Shown: one piece after another, positions 50,690-61,026 of the stretch | Numbering within the stretch: the stretch's first letter is position 1 | Layout: each line of letters starts with the position of its first letter | Source of the DNA: Rheinheimera maricola | GTDB lineage: Bacteria; Pseudomonadota; Gammaproteobacteria; Enterobacterales; Alteromonadaceae | Direction of reading: 5' to 3' | Assembly (NCBI RefSeq): GCF_016918075.2 | Contig: NZ_JAERPS020000004.1 | Span: forward strand, 1-64,000 | Length of the DNA stretch: 64,000 bases | Translations under genes and position numbers: made by a program | Notes under the pieces: generated by a model | Databases searched by the model: none | Told to the model about the DNA's origin: nothing | The model's input: only the letters and a program-made list of their open reading frames with translations

Positions 50690-51082
50690 ATGGCACAGAA
50701 TCAATATTACGGAACTGGTCGTCGTAAAAGCTCAACGGCCCGCGTTTTCATCAAAGCCGGTTCAGGTAACATCGTTGTTAATCAGCGTGCGTTAACTGAA
50801 TACTTCGGTCGTGAAACAGCTTGTATGATTGTTAAGCAACCATTAGAGCTGGTTGGTATGGTTGAGAAATTCGACCTGTACATCACTGTTAAAGGTGGTG
50901 GTATCAGCGGCCAGGCCGGTGCTATCCGTCACGGTATTACCCGTGCACTGATGGAGTTTGACGAGTCACTGCGTCCAGCGCTGCGTAAAGCAGGCTTTGT
51001 AACACGCGATGCACGTCAGGTTGAACGTAAGAAAGTGGGTCTGCGTAAAGCACGTAAACGTCCACAGTACTCAAAACGTTAA
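50690..51082 (+). CDS. rpsI: 30S ribosomal protein S9
   Basis: A 130-aa small-subunit protein with the start [15 protein letters not shown] and the basic C-terminal tail RKRPQYSKR that reaches the P-site tRNA. Second gene of the pair, ended by a strong terminator. Confidence 0.97.
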   Translation: MAQNQYYGTGRRKSSTARVFIKAGSGNIVVNQRALTEYFGRETACMIVKQPLELVGMVEKFDLYITVKGGGISGQAGAIRHGITRALMEFDESLRPALRKAGFVTRDARQVERKKVGLRKARKRPQYSKR

Positions 51083-51102
51083 TCGTTTTATCAAGTACAT
51101 CA

Positions 51103-51132
51103 AACCCGGCACCTGTTGCCGGGTTTTTTTTG
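51103..51132 (+). terminator. Terminator after rpsI
   Basis: A 9-bp stem (AACCCGGCA / TGCCGGGTT) with a 5-base loop and a T-run of at least six. Confidence 0.92.
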
Positions 51133-51276
51133 CCTGTATTTTCCGCGCTTGGTGCTAGCAATCTGGCTAGGCAAACGAAGCGTATAACACAAAGTACTAA
51201 GATAATACTGATCCAGCCTGCCTTAATCCTTGTGTAAAGCAGGGCTTTTCATTATGATCGACGTTATTTTTTAATT

Positions 51277-51320
51277 TATAATAATTGCTGAAATTCAGCC
51301 GCTTAAATTCTGTTTAAGCG
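51277..51320 (+). promoter_or_regulatory. Candidate petABC promoter and leader hairpin
   Basis: A TATAAT (51277-51282) with a poor -35 is followed by an 8-bp stem (51300-51307 with 51313-51320, loop TTCTG) that lies about 20 bases before the petA ATG, just upstream of its GGAGAAG ribosome site. Confidence 0.45.
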
Positions 51321-51339
51321 TTAACGTGGAGAAGAGTGG

Positions 51340-51930
51340 ATGAGCAATGCGCCTGTAGATCATGGTCGCCGCCGCTTCCTTACCATTGCAACCTCAGTTG
51401 TAGGGGGCGTGGGAGCTATCGGTGCTGCTGTGCCTTTTGTCGCGTCCTGGATGCCGAGTGAAAAGGCAAAACAGGCTGGGGCAGCGGTCAGTGCGGATAT
51501 CAGCAAGCTTGAACCCGGGCAGTTAATCCGGGTAGAGTGGCGGGGTAAGCCGGTTTGGATAGTGAAACGGCCACAGGCCATGCTAGACGAGCTGGCAACA
51601 CACGAAGATAAACTGCGTGACCCCGCGTCTGAAGTAGAACAACAACCCGCATATGCACAAAATCGTCACCGCTCTAAGAAGCCGGAAATTTTCGTAGCAG
51701 TAGGTATTTGTACTCACTTGGGTTGCTCGCCTACTTATATTGCCAATGATTTTGCTGCACAAGTAGAAGGAGTCTCATCTGGCTTCTTCTGCCCATGTCA
51801 TGGTTCCAAGTTTGATATGGCCGGCCGGGTATTTCAAAGCGTGCCTGCGCCGTCAAACTTGCAGGTCCCTCCTTATATGTTTATCGACGACAATACCATT
51901 GTGATTGGTGAAGATGAGGGGACTGTCTAA
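51340..51930 (+). CDS. petA: Ubiquinol-cytochrome c reductase iron-sulfur subunit
   Basis: A 196-aa Rieske protein of the bc1 complex that takes electrons from ubiquinol. A Tat-type signal anchor (GRRRFLTIATSVVGG, about 10-35) is followed by a [2Fe-2S] domain with CTHLGC and CPCHGSKFD, giving two Cys and two His ligands. Its stop overlaps petB by one base (TAATG). Confidence 0.96.
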   Translation: MSNAPVDHGRRRFLTIATSVVGGVGAIGAAVPFVASWMPSEKAKQAGAAVSADISKLEPGQLIRVEWRGKPVWIVKRPQAMLDELATHEDKLRDPASEVEQQPAYAQNRHRSKKPEIFVAVGICTHLGCSPTYIANDFAAQVEGVSSGFFCPCHGSKFDMAGRVFQSVPAPSNLQVPPYMFIDDNTIVIGEDEGTV

Positions 51931-53204
51931 TGTTTAAGAATTTAATGAGCTGGATTGAATACCGCTTACCCTTTATGGAGAAAATGAATCTCCATGTGGT
52001 GCAGTATCCGGCGCCAAAAAACTTTAACTTTTGGTATTTTTTTGGCTCGCTAGCCATGTTGGTATTGGTTAACCAAATCCTAACGGGTATCTGGTTAACG
52101 ATGAACTATGAACCGTCTGCTGAAGGTGCTTTTGCTTCTGTAGAATATATCATGCGCGATGTCGACTACGGTTGGCTGTTGCGCTACATGCATTCTACCG
52201 GTGCGTCTGCTTTCTTTGTCGTGGTTTACTTACATATGCTGCGCGGCATGATGTATGGCTCTTACCAGAAACCACGTGAGCTATTGTGGATTTTCGGTAT
52301 GCTAATTTTCCTGGTGCTGATGGCTGAAGCCTTTATGGGTTACCTGTTACCTTGGGGCCAGATGTCATTCTGGGGCGCTCAGGTAATTATCTCTATCTTC
52401 GGTGTTATTCCGGGTATAGGTGAAGATTTAACACTGTGGATACGCGGTGATTATGTTATCTCCGGTGCGACCTTAAACCGGTTCTTTGCACTGCACGTAA
52501 TTGCACTGCCACTAGTGCTGGTTATTTTAGTGTTTCTGCACATTATGGCGTTGCACGAAGTGGGTTCAAACAACCCTGATGGCATCGACATTAAGAAAGA
52601 TAATGATGGCAGTGTTGAGTTAACTGAAGCAGATAAAAAGTTTACGTTTCATCAATACTTCACTCGCGGTGGTAAGAAAGTGATTGTTGATGCAATCCCG
52701 TTTCATCCTTACTACACGGTAAAAGACTTAGTTGGCGTCGCTGGCTTCCTGCTGATTTTTGCCTGGGTCATTTTCTTTCTGCCAGAAGGTGGTGGTTACT
52801 TCCTCGAGCCGCCAAACTTTGAAGCAGCTAACCCACTGAAAACACCTGACCATATTGCGCCTGTTTGGTACTTCACGCCATTCTATGCCATTTTACGTGC
52901 AGTACCTGATCAACTATTTGGTGCAGTTTTTATGTTTCTGGCTATTGTTGCGTTGGCACTGCTGCCATGGATTGACCGCGGTTCTGTGCGTTCTGTCCGT
53001 TATCGCAGTGGTTTGCACACGGCCAACCTGATTAACTTCTGTGTAAGTTTTGTGGCGTTGGGTGTGTTGGGTGTGTTGCCAGCTGAGGGTATCTATACCT
53101 TATTGGCGCAAATCTTCTCGTTCACATATTTTGGCTTCTTTATTTTGTTGTGGTTCTACAGCAAGAATGAAAAAACAAAACCATTACCAGTAAGGTTAAC
53201 CTGA
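51930..53204 (+). CDS. petB: Cytochrome b subunit of bc1
   Basis: A 424-aa eight-helix protein holding both b hemes; histidines are in the second and fourth helices (MHSTGASAFFVVVYLH, LHVIALPLVL). Qo motif PEGG is present in FFLPEGGG in place of the usual PEWY region, which is followed by a normal PVWYFTPFYAIL. It overlaps petC by one base (TGATG). Confidence 0.93.
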   Translation: MFKNLMSWIEYRLPFMEKMNLHVVQYPAPKNFNFWYFFGSLAMLVLVNQILTGIWLTMNYEPSAEGAFASVEYIMRDVDYGWLLRYMHSTGASAFFVVVYLHMLRGMMYGSYQKPRELLWIFGMLIFLVLMAEAFMGYLLPWGQMSFWGAQVIISIFGVIPGIGEDLTLWIRGDYVISGATLNRFFALHVIALPLVLVILVFLHIMALHEVGSNNPDGIDIKKDNDGSVELTEADKKFTFHQYFTRGGKKVIVDAIPFHPYYTVKDLVGVAGFLLIFAWVIFFLPEGGGYFLEPPNFEAANPLKTPDHIAPVWYFTPFYAILRAVPDQLFGAVFMFLAIVALALLPWIDRGSVRSVRYRSGLHTANLINFCVSFVALGVLGVLPAEGIYTLLAQIFSFTYFGFFILLWFYSKNEKTKPLPVRLT

Positions 53205-53941
53205 TGATGAAGAACTTATTTTCAGTAGTTGCATTGGTTGCATCGTCATGGGCGATGGCAGCAGGCTCAACTATACCGCTGGATAAAGCACCCATTGATC
53301 TGACAGACAATGCGTCATTACAACAAGGTGCTAAGTTGTTTCAGAACTACTGCCTTGGTTGTCACCAAATGCAGTACCAGCGCTATTCTCGTACCTTTCG
53401 CGACTTAGCTATTCCAGAAGATATCGGCATGGAAAACCTGATGTTTACTGGCGAGAAAGTTGGCGACCATATCACCAACACTATGGCTGCCAAAGATGGC
53501 GAAAAGTGGTTTGGGGCTACACCTCCGGACTTAACTAACGTTGCGCGGGTTCGCGGCCCTGATTGGCTGTATACCTATTTGCGCAGCTTCTATGCCGATC
53601 CGGCTCGTCCGTTTGGTGTGAACAACGATGTGTTTCCGATGGTAGGTATGCCTCATGTTCTACAAGAATTGCAGGGCAAGCCTTATAAGGCATATGAAAC
53701 TCGTTTGGTAGATGGTGAGTCTAAACAGGTGTATGTCGGTATAAAAACCGATGGTACCGGTGAGCTGAGCACAGAAGAATATGATCGTGCAGTCGCAGAT
53801 CTGGTAAACTACCTGGAATATGTTGGTGAGCCAACCAAACTGGAATCACGTGAGCTTGGTACCAAGGTTATGGTGTTCCTGCTAATTTTCTTTGTACTGG
53901 CTTATTTGCTGAAAAAAGAATATTGGAAAGATGTACATTAA
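53204..53941 (+). CDS. petC: Cytochrome c1
   Basis: A 245-aa bc1 subunit with a signal peptide (about 1-21), a c-type heme motif CLGCH near residue 50, an axial methionine candidate in PMVGMPHVL and a C-terminal membrane anchor (VMVFLLIFFVLAYLLKKEYW). Two adjacent ATGs could start it. Last gene of the operon. Confidence 0.95.
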   Translation: MMKNLFSVVALVASSWAMAAGSTIPLDKAPIDLTDNASLQQGAKLFQNYCLGCHQMQYQRYSRTFRDLAIPEDIGMENLMFTGEKVGDHITNTMAAKDGEKWFGATPPDLTNVARVRGPDWLYTYLRSFYADPARPFGVNNDVFPMVGMPHVLQELQGKPYKAYETRLVDGESKQVYVGIKTDGTGELSTEEYDRAVADLVNYLEYVGEPTKLESRELGTKVMVFLLIFFVLAYLLKKEYWKDVH

Positions 53942-53968
53942 CTAGTTATTTCAACTAGATATGTTTAC

Positions 53969-54000
53969 AGGGGCCTTTGCGCCCCTTTGCCGTTTTTTAT
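53969..54000 (+). terminator. Terminator after petC
   Basis: A 6-bp stem (AGGGGC / GCCCCT) with a 6-base loop and then TTGCCGTTTTTTATTTT. The sspA ribosome site follows, so readthrough into sspAB is possible. Confidence 0.65.
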
Positions 54001-54016
54001 TTTACCGGAGGAAGAC

Positions 54017-54655
54017 ATGGCGATCACTGCCAATAAACGCCCTGTGATGACATTGTTCTCAGCAGCTGATGACATGTTCAGCCATCAGGTACGTATTGTA
54101 CTGGCTGAAAAAGGCGTAACTGTCGATATTCTTCAGGTCGCACAAGATAATTTGCCGGAGGATCTGTACGAGGTAAACCCGTATGGTAGCCTGCCAACTT
54201 TGCTTGATCGTGAACTGGCGTTGTATCAAGCCAATATTATTATGGAATATTTGGACGAGCGCTTTCCTCATCCACCACTGATGCCGGTATATCCGGTAGC
54301 ACGTGGTCAGGCTCGTTTGATGATGTATCGCATCGAAAAAGATTGGTACCGACTGGCGACAGCTATATTAAATGGCGATGATAATGCAGCAACAGCTCGG
54401 CAGGAATTGAAAGAGGGCTTGCTGTCTATCGCACCGTTGTTTAACGAAGCGCCATTTTTTATGAGCGAAGAATTTGGTCTGGTCGATTGTTATATGGCAG
54501 CTTTACTGTGGCGCTTACCTTTGCTTGGTATTGAATTGTTAGGTGCTGGCAGTAAAGAGCTGAAAAACTATATGACGCGTATTTTTGAACGTGATGCATT
54601 TCAAGCTTCATTAAGCGATGTGGAGCGTGAGATCCGCAGAGGAATGAAGTTCTGA
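54017..54655 (+). CDS. sspA: Stringent starvation protein A
   Basis: A 212-aa glutathione-S-transferase-fold protein that binds RNA polymerase and aids stress survival. GST N-domain (TLFSAADDMFSHQVRIVLAEKG) and C-domain are intact. I start at ATG 54017, 6 bases after GGAGGAAG, giving the same length as E. coli SspA; the longer frame starts in the terminator tail. It overlaps sspB by one base. Confidence 0.95.
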   Translation: MAITANKRPVMTLFSAADDMFSHQVRIVLAEKGVTVDILQVAQDNLPEDLYEVNPYGSLPTLLDRELALYQANIIMEYLDERFPHPPLMPVYPVARGQARLMMYRIEKDWYRLATAILNGDDNAATARQELKEGLLSIAPLFNEAPFFMSEEFGLVDCYMAALLWRLPLLGIELLGAGSKELKNYMTRIFERDAFQASLSDVEREIRRGMKF

Positions 54656-55074
54656 TGAAGATGACGGCAAATCGCCCGTATTTATTGCGAGCGTTTTACG
54701 AATGGATTGTAGATAACAACTGCACGCCTTACTTGGTGGTGGATGCCAGTTTTGCTGCAGTTAAGGTACCGACCCAGTTTGTACAAAATGGTCAGATTGT
54801 GCTTAATACTGCACCTTCTGCTGTCGGTAATCTGCAACTAGGAAACGATGCTGTCACTTTCAATGCGCGATTTGGCGGCAAGCCTTTTTCATTGCATATC
54901 CCGGTAGGCGCTGTATTAGCTATTTACGCGCGTGAAAATGGCGCCGGCACGGTGTTTACCCTGGAAGAGGAAGAAGACGAAGCTGAAATCTTCAGCGATA
55001 GTCTCGAAGATGATACACCAGAGCCAGAACCGTCAAAGCCTAAAAAAGCATCACATTTAAAGATCGTAAAATAA
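54655..55074 (+). CDS. sspB: ClpXP adaptor SspB
   Basis: A 139-aa adaptor that delivers ssrA-tagged proteins to ClpXP. The folded part spans about 1-110, then an acidic linker and a C-terminal ClpX-binding tail (HLKIVK). It starts on the last base of the sspA stop (TGATG). Confidence 0.94.
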   Translation: MKMTANRPYLLRAFYEWIVDNNCTPYLVVDASFAAVKVPTQFVQNGQIVLNTAPSAVGNLQLGNDAVTFNARFGGKPFSLHIPVGAVLAIYARENGAGTVFTLEEEEDEAEIFSDSLEDDTPEPEPSKPKKASHLKIVK

Positions 55075-55079
55075 CACCG

Positions 55080-55976
55080 TTAACGATTGATATCTGGTTT
55101 TGCCGTTGCAACTTGCCAGAATGCTTGAATAAGCGGCTCATGTAGCCGCTTGTTTAGCATACAAATACCAAGATCAAATGGCTCAAAACGATAATCCAGC
55201 TCTATTATCCGCACCCGATCTTTCACTGGGCTATTTACCACCACCGCATCAGCCACCAGTGCGACTCCTGTTCCCAGTGCTACCATCGATACCATGGCTT
55301 CATGACCATCTACTTTAGCCACAACATATGGCGAGATCGCCATTTCTGCCAGCCAACGGTCAAAACGGCTACGGGCCGGGCCGTGCTCGGGCATTATTAG
55401 AGGTACTTTGTGCCAAGGTAATGGCACCTGCTGCAGTATATCGTTAACTTTACAGGGAATGGTCGGCGCTATCAGCATCACTGGCAGGCTGGCAATACTG
55501 CGAAACGCCAGATTTGCTGGCAGCTGAGCGGGGTGAGCCGCCAAGGCGATATCAGCTTCGCCTAATCTGACTTTTTCTATGGCTGAAGCCGCATCTCCTG
55601 TGCTCAGCTTTATGTCAGCTTTGGGACACATAAGACGAAAGCGGTCTAAAATTGCTGGCAAATGGCTATAGCTGGCTGTAACAGTACAGAACAGCCTGAT
55701 CTCGCCAGTTAGCTCGGCACTGGCTAGCTGCAGATCAACTTGCAATTGATGCCACTCATCCAACCAGTTGCGGACAAAGCGAGCGAAGCGCTGCCCTGCG
55801 GTGGTTAGCTTTACCGAACGCTTATCGCGAAAGAATAGCTCGGTGCCTAGCTCAAGTTCCAGCCGCTGGATGACACGAGTTAGCGTTGGCGGACTGACGT
55901 ACATTTGTTCGCTGGTCTTACTAAAATTTAAGCTACTTGCCAAATGTTGAAACAGCTGCGCACTGCGAATATCCAT
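55080..55976 (-). CDS. ilvY: LysR-family regulator IlvY
   Basis: A 298-aa LysR regulator: N-terminal HTH (about 1-60, FSKTSEQMYVSPPTLTRVIQRLE) and a substrate-binding effector domain. In E. coli IlvY activates the divergent ilvC in response to its substrates; the gene arrangement is the same here. The 3' end is 5 bp from sspB. Confidence 0.93.
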   Translation of the reverse strand: MDIRSAQLFQHLASSLNFSKTSEQMYVSPPTLTRVIQRLELELGTELFFRDKRSVKLTTAGQRFARFVRNWLDEWHQLQVDLQLASAELTGEIRLFCTVTASYSHLPAILDRFRLMCPKADIKLSTGDAASAIEKVRLGEADIALAAHPAQLPANLAFRSIASLPVMLIAPTIPCKVNDILQQVPLPWHKVPLIMPEHGPARSRFDRWLAEMAISPYVVAKVDGHEAMVSMVALGTGVALVADAVVVNSPVKDRVRIIELDYRFEPFDLGICMLNKRLHEPLIQAFWQVATAKPDINR

Positions 55977-55992
55977 AGTCTATCCAATATTG

Positions 55993-56007
55993 TTTCATAT
56001 AGTGAAA
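55993..56007. promoter_or_regulatory. Candidate IlvY operator
   Basis: An inverted repeat TTTCA-TATAG-TGAAA in the ilvY-ilvC gap fits the T-N11-A shape of LysR sites. Binding is inferred from position. Confidence 0.5.
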
Positions 56008-56138
56008 TACAGACTTCTAAATATATCACTTCACGCAATTAAAAACAGTCGCTACTATTAGCGCATTAAAGCAGGCAACTAACCCTGCTTATGCTCACCA
56101 ATAGGTTAGAGCGGTTAAAACGAATTTAGAGAAGTATC

Positions 56139-57617
56139 ATGAAAAATTATTTTAATACGCTGAATTTACGTCAGCAGTTGGCGCAGTTAGCTCAGTGTCG
56201 TTTTATGGACAGATCTGAGTTCACCGACGGATGTGAGCTGCTTAAAGGTTGGAACATCGTTATTGTTGGTTGTGGAGCTCAGGGCTTAAACCAGGGCCTG
56301 AACATGCGTGACTCAGGATTGAATATCAGTTATGCCTTGCGAGCGGAAGCAATTGCCGAAAAGCGCGCTTCATTCGTAAAGGCCAGCAGTAACGGTTTTA
56401 CGGTTGGTACTTATGAAGAGTTGATCCCGTCGGCAGATTTAGTTCTGAATCTTACACCGGATAAGCAACATAGCAGCGTAGTTGACGCAGTTATGCCGTT
56501 AATGAAGCAAGGTGCTACTTTAGGTTATTCGCACGGATTTAATATTGTTGAAGAAGGTAAACAAATTCGACCGGATATCACTGTCGTTATGGTGGCGCCA
56601 AAATGCCCCGGTACAGAAGTGCGGGAAGAATATAAAAGAGGATTTGGGGTGCCGACGTTGATTGCGGTTCACCCGGAAAATGATCCCAAAGGACAAGGCT
56701 TAGACATTGCCAAAGCGTATGCTTCGGCAACGGGGGGAGATAGGGCGGGTGTGCTGCAGTCGTCTTTTGTGGCAGAAGTTAAATCTGACCTGATGGGTGA
56801 GCAAACTATCCTGTGCGGTATGTTACAAACGGGTGCTATTTTGGCATTCGACAAAATGGTTGCTGATGGTATAGAGGCTGGTTATGCCGCCAAGTTAATA
56901 CAGTATGGTTGGGAAACGGTTACCGAAGCGTTAAAGCATGGTGGTATTACCAACATGATGGATCGTTTAAGCAACCCAGCGAAGATTAAAGCGTTTGATT
57001 TGGCACAGCAGTTAAAACAAACCTTGCGGCCTTTGTTTGAAAAGCATATGGACGATATTATCAGCGGCGAGTTTTCCCGTACCATGATGGCCGACTGGGC
57101 GAACGATGACAAGAACCTGCTTACGTGGCGTGAGCAAACGCGCTGCAGTGGCTTTGAACAGGCGCCGGTATCGGGAGAGAAAATATCAGAGCAGGACTAT
57201 TTCGATCGTGGTTTGTTGTTAGTCGCTATGGTGAAGGCAGGTGTAGAGCTGGCATTCGAAACCATGGTAGATGCTGGCATAGTGGCAGAATCGGCTTACT
57301 ATGAGTCGTTGCACGAAACACCTTTGATCGCTAATACGATAGCGCGCAAACGTTTATATGAAATGAACGTGGTGATTTCAGATACCGCGGAATACGGCAA
57401 CTACTTATTTTCCCACGCTGCAGTGCCGCTATTGAAAGATATGATTAACGGATTATCGAGTGAATACTTAGGCAAGGGCTGTAGCGGTAGTGCTGGTGTA
57501 GATAATTTAGAATTAATCGCAGTTAACGATGCTATACGCCAGCATCCGGTCGAAACAGTGGGTAAAAAATTACGCGGTTATATGACAGCAATGAAGCGAA
57601 TTGCATCAGAGCAGTAA
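56139..57617 (+). CDS. ilvC: Ketol-acid reductoisomerase, class II
   Basis: A 492-aa enzyme that converts acetolactate and acetohydroxybutyrate to dihydroxy acids in valine, leucine and isoleucine synthesis. NADPH-binding motif VGCGAQG near residue 45; two knotted C-terminal domains as in the long plant/E. coli form (491 aa), with metal ligands in [11 protein letters not shown] and a later [12 protein letters not shown]. Confidence 0.96.
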   Translation: MKNYFNTLNLRQQLAQLAQCRFMDRSEFTDGCELLKGWNIVIVGCGAQGLNQGLNMRDSGLNISYALRAEAIAEKRASFVKASSNGFTVGTYEELIPSADLVLNLTPDKQHSSVVDAVMPLMKQGATLGYSHGFNIVEEGKQIRPDITVVMVAPKCPGTEVREEYKRGFGVPTLIAVHPENDPKGQGLDIAKAYASATGGDRAGVLQSSFVAEVKSDLMGEQTILCGMLQTGAILAFDKMVADGIEAGYAAKLIQYGWETVTEALKHGGITNMMDRLSNPAKIKAFDLAQQLKQTLRPLFEKHMDDIISGEFSRTMMADWANDDKNLLTWREQTRCSGFEQAPVSGEKISEQDYFDRGLLLVAMVKAGVELAFETMVDAGIVAESAYYESLHETPLIANTIARKRLYEMNVVISDTAEYGNYLFSHAAVPLLKDMINGLSSEYLGKGCSGSAGVDNLELIAVNDAIRQHPVETVGKKLRGYMTAMKRIASEQ

Positions 57618-57710
57618 CCCAAAGAATTATGTGGTTATAGGTGCACTACCGGCCAAAAGCAGTAGTGTTCCTGACCAATAACGATGTTATACGTGGACCT
57701 TGGTTGTTTT

Positions 57711-57736
57711 GCCCTGCTATGCAGGGCTTTTTTTTT
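57711..57736 (+). terminator. Terminator after ilvC
   Basis: A 7-bp stem (GCCCTGC / GCAGGGC) with a TAT loop and nine Ts, about 95 bp after the ilvC stop. Confidence 0.9.
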
Positions 57737-57774
57737 GGGTTAATCTGGCATGGGTCAATTGGGAGTTCAGCACA

Positions 57775-58206
57775 ATGAAGACAATTGCTTTGGTCGCACA
57801 CGATGGCAAGAAGAAGGCGCTACTTAGTTGGGTAAGTGCACACAAAGCCTTTTTTGCCGATAAGCAGCTGGTCGCAACGGGTACGACTGGAAAACTGGTG
57901 TCTGATGCTCTGCAGCAAGATGTAATGTGTTTGGCTAGCGGCCCACTAGGTGGAGATCAGCAAATTGGCGCATTGATCGCAGAACAAAAAATTGATTGGT
58001 TGGTGTTTTTTTGGGACCCATTATCATCGCAGCCACACGATCCAGATGTGAAGGCGTTAATTCGCTTAGCGGTGGTTTGGAATATACCCGTTGCTTGTAA
58101 TCAGGCAACCGCAGATTTTATTATCCACTCCAGTTTATATCAACAAAATTATCAGCGGGACGTGCCAGACTTTTCCTTGCATACGACACGTTTTGACCGC
58201 ACCTAA
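57775..58206 (+). CDS. mgsA: Methylglyoxal synthase
   Basis: A 143-aa enzyme that turns dihydroxyacetone phosphate into methylglyoxal and phosphate. N-terminal IALVAHDGKKKALL and the active-site ASGPLGGDQQIGALIAE (catalytic Asp) are intact. I start at ATG 57775; the longer frame from 57700 runs through the ilvC terminator. Its 3' end abuts the convergent TPR gene. Confidence 0.93.
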   Translation: MKTIALVAHDGKKKALLSWVSAHKAFFADKQLVATGTTGKLVSDALQQDVMCLASGPLGGDQQIGALIAEQKIDWLVFFWDPLSSQPHDPDVKALIRLAVVWNIPVACNQATADFIIHSSLYQQNYQRDVPDFSLHTTRFDRT

Positions 58207-61026
58207 TCAGATAGCTGCTTTACTGAGTTCAGCAAGCAGTTGTTCTGCTGCTACACGCTCTGGAAACTCAGCAAAATTGGCCAATAACTGCCCTAACATG
58301 GTGTTAGCTTCTGCCGGACGCTGTAATTTGACCAAGGTGTAGGCAATATGAAACTGAATTGACGGATTGGTCGCATTTAGTGCGTTCGCCTGGCGCAAAG
58401 TGGCTACCGCTTGTTGATATTGGCCTTTTTTTGCAAGCACCCAACCGTAGGTGTCTAAAGTAAAGGCTTGTTTGGGTGCAAGCTGCAGCGCTTTCTCGGC
58501 ATGTTCTAAAGCCACATCTATATCACTAGCTAGATGCAGGTTTGCCAAATTGTTGTATACAGCTGCATCGTTGGTGTATTGGTTGGCGTCAAGTAACAAT
58601 TGATACTGTTCAATAGCTTCTGTAGGCTTGGCAGCGTTGACATAGTGTTCAGCGAGCAGCCTTCTTAGCCAGTGATTGTCTGCAGTTTGTTTTAGTGCTT
58701 GTAGTGCTAGCGTATCAAACGCATGGCCATCTTTCCCCGCTTTAGCAATCTGATAGAGTTTGACCCAGGCTAAGCGGAACTGCGGATCTTGCTTTAATGC
58801 TTGTTGGTACAAAGCTAGTGCGCTGGATTCATTTTGCTCTGCCAGCGCAAGATCCCCGCGTAGCATCGTAACATTGGCGTTCTTGGGGTAACTTACTGCC
58901 ATTTTTTTAAGTAAAACATCTGCAGCGTTGATATCGGCTGTAATCAAGTAGTGGTTTGCCAGTTCCAGTTGTAACAATAGAGTAGAGGGGGCTAGTGTTA
59001 TTGCTTCTTGCAGTGACAGACCAGATGCGGGTAAGTCATTAATTTCACGTTGCATTAGTGCTAGTTTTAACAATTTTTCTGGGTCTGTGTCGACCAAATC
59101 TGATAATAAAGGCAGGACGTTATTAACTTTTTCTGGCTGGTTTAACAGTAAAAGTAGCCGGGCCTTTTTCCATAGTAGTATTTCATCCATAAAAGCACTT
59201 TTTAATCCTTGCTCAACTAAGGCAAGAGCCGGTTCGTAACGCTGTGTGGTAAAATACAGGTCAAACAGCAATTCGGTAGCTGGCGCATAGGAACCTGATG
59301 CAAGGGTATTCTGCAGTACCACTTCAGCATCATTATATTGCTCTGCTCTGAAGTAGGCCAAAGCTAATAAGGTTGCAGTAGCTTTATGTTGTTTATGTCG
59401 ACTGGCCAATGGCTTTAATAGCGAAATTGCCTGAGCATAATTTTGTCGGTCAATTTCCAACCGAGCAAGATTAAACTGGGCGGCAATATGATCGGGTTGT
59501 TGTTTCAGGACGTTTTGAACAACCGCGTAGGCCTGTTCAGCTTTGCCACTTTTTATCAGAGTCGCTGCTTTGAAATTGAGATAGCCTGTATTGTTGGGCT
59601 CGGCGGCCAATAGCTGGTCAGCAAGCTGAAGGGCCTGTGTATAGTTGTTGTTGTCTAATGCCAGCAGGGCCTGATTAATTCGCAACAGCATGTTATCGCT
59701 ATGCTGCAGCACCTCTTGCGCAATAACTGCGCGTGCCTTGTCAGCTTGATCCATTTGTTTTAATACTGCTGCATGAAGAATGGCAAAATCTACATTTGCC
59801 GGAAATTGTAGGCGTAAAGAGGTAATGAGTTGTTCTGCTTTGTAAGCGCGGTTTGAATTGATATATAACGTAACAAGTCGTTTGGCTAGCTCTGGTGCAG
59901 TGTTTAGTTGTTCCAGATGGCGTTCAGCTAACTGAATTGCCAGGGAGTTATCGCCTTGTCTAATGTATACATCGATAAGTATGGAAACGGCATTCAGATC
60001 GGCGGGCACCAGCTGATTATAAGAAACGAGATCACCGCGTGCTTTTTCATAATTTTGTGCAACATAGGAAAGTAAAGCCCTGGAAAAAAGTAGAGATGGC
60101 TGGCTTTCTATCTGTGCTTTGGATAACTGCCAAAGTTTGGCACTAAGCAATTCGGTGTGTTGTTCGCTTTGCTGATGGTTTTCTTTCAAAGATGATAACC
60201 AGGCAGCCAGCAGCAAGGCATATGGGTCGCCCGGACTTTGCAGCAAAATTTGTTGTAAAGTTTGCTCAGCTTGTTCCGTTTTATACTGACTGACATAGTT
60301 ACGCAGTAGTGCGCGGCGCAGCACCGGATCTTGCGGGCTAAGCAGCACCGCTTTTTCAAAATAGTCTTGAGCTTTTAGCAGCTGTCCCTGTAACTGCAGC
60401 AATTCGCCTTGCAGCTGTAAAGATTGTGGATTGTCACTCTGAATTGACAACGCACGGTCAAGTAATAGCTCAGCATCTTTAAGCCGCTTTTCTTTGAGTA
60501 ATAACGCTACTTGGCTATTTAGTAAGCGTATTGAATCTGGCTGCAGCGCGCTGGCGCTGATAAAATGAGCCCTGGCATTGTCGATATTATCCAAATTCAG
60601 GCTGGCGGCGGCTGCGAGCAGATGCCATTCAAAAAGGCTATTGTTTGACAGCTTGTACTGCTCGCCTAGCTTCAGTACTTGTTGATATTTTCCGGCAAAT
60701 AAGTAGCTGTTTGCTAACTCTGTTAGCATTAGCTCGATATCGGCACCTTTATATAGTGCTTCTTCAAACTCTGTTGTTGCTTCTTCAAAATAGCCTTTTT
60801 CAAGCAGGACTTTACCCATTAACACTTTGGCGGGAATGTGGTCGGGTGTTTGTTGCAATACATTTTTAAGATGGATATAGGCGGCTTGCTGTTCTTGCCG
60901 TTGGAATGCTTGTAATGCTTGTTCGTAGTCGTGTTCGGCTGAGACCGAGGCTATGGCGGCGGGTGCCACATAAACACAGGCGAACCAAATTGCAGCAAAA
61001 AAGCCGTTATAAATTGGTTTTAACAT
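58207..61026 (-). CDS. Large TPR-repeat protein, PrsT-like
   Basis: A 939-aa protein with a signal-peptide-like start (about 1-27) and about twenty TPR units from residue 30 to the end. It resembles PrsT, the TPR protein of PEP-CTERM / exosortase systems, in length and repeat style. There is no clear lipobox and no exosortase, PEP-CTERM or polysaccharide gene within the window, so the system assignment is open. It may be a periplasmic scaffold for polysaccharide or envelope assembly. The 3' end is one base from mgsA. Confidence 0.7.
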   Translation of the reverse strand: MLKPIYNGFFAAIWFACVYVAPAAIASVSAEHDYEQALQAFQRQEQQAAYIHLKNVLQQTPDHIPAKVLMGKVLLEKGYFEEATTEFEEALYKGADIELMLTELANSYLFAGKYQQVLKLGEQYKLSNNSLFEWHLLAAAASLNLDNIDNARAHFISASALQPDSIRLLNSQVALLLKEKRLKDAELLLDRALSIQSDNPQSLQLQGELLQLQGQLLKAQDYFEKAVLLSPQDPVLRRALLRNYVSQYKTEQAEQTLQQILLQSPGDPYALLLAAWLSSLKENHQQSEQHTELLSAKLWQLSKAQIESQPSLLFSRALLSYVAQNYEKARGDLVSYNQLVPADLNAVSILIDVYIRQGDNSLAIQLAERHLEQLNTAPELAKRLVTLYINSNRAYKAEQLITSLRLQFPANVDFAILHAAVLKQMDQADKARAVIAQEVLQHSDNMLLRINQALLALDNNNYTQALQLADQLLAAEPNNTGYLNFKAATLIKSGKAEQAYAVVQNVLKQQPDHIAAQFNLARLEIDRQNYAQAISLLKPLASRHKQHKATATLLALAYFRAEQYNDAEVVLQNTLASGSYAPATELLFDLYFTTQRYEPALALVEQGLKSAFMDEILLWKKARLLLLLNQPEKVNNVLPLLSDLVDTDPEKLLKLALMQREINDLPASGLSLQEAITLAPSTLLLQLELANHYLITADINAADVLLKKMAVSYPKNANVTMLRGDLALAEQNESSALALYQQALKQDPQFRLAWVKLYQIAKAGKDGHAFDTLALQALKQTADNHWLRRLLAEHYVNAAKPTEAIEQYQLLLDANQYTNDAAVYNNLANLHLASDIDVALEHAEKALQLAPKQAFTLDTYGWVLAKKGQYQQAVATLRQANALNATNPSIQFHIAYTLVKLQRPAEANTMLGQLLANFAEFPERVAAEQLLAELSKAAI

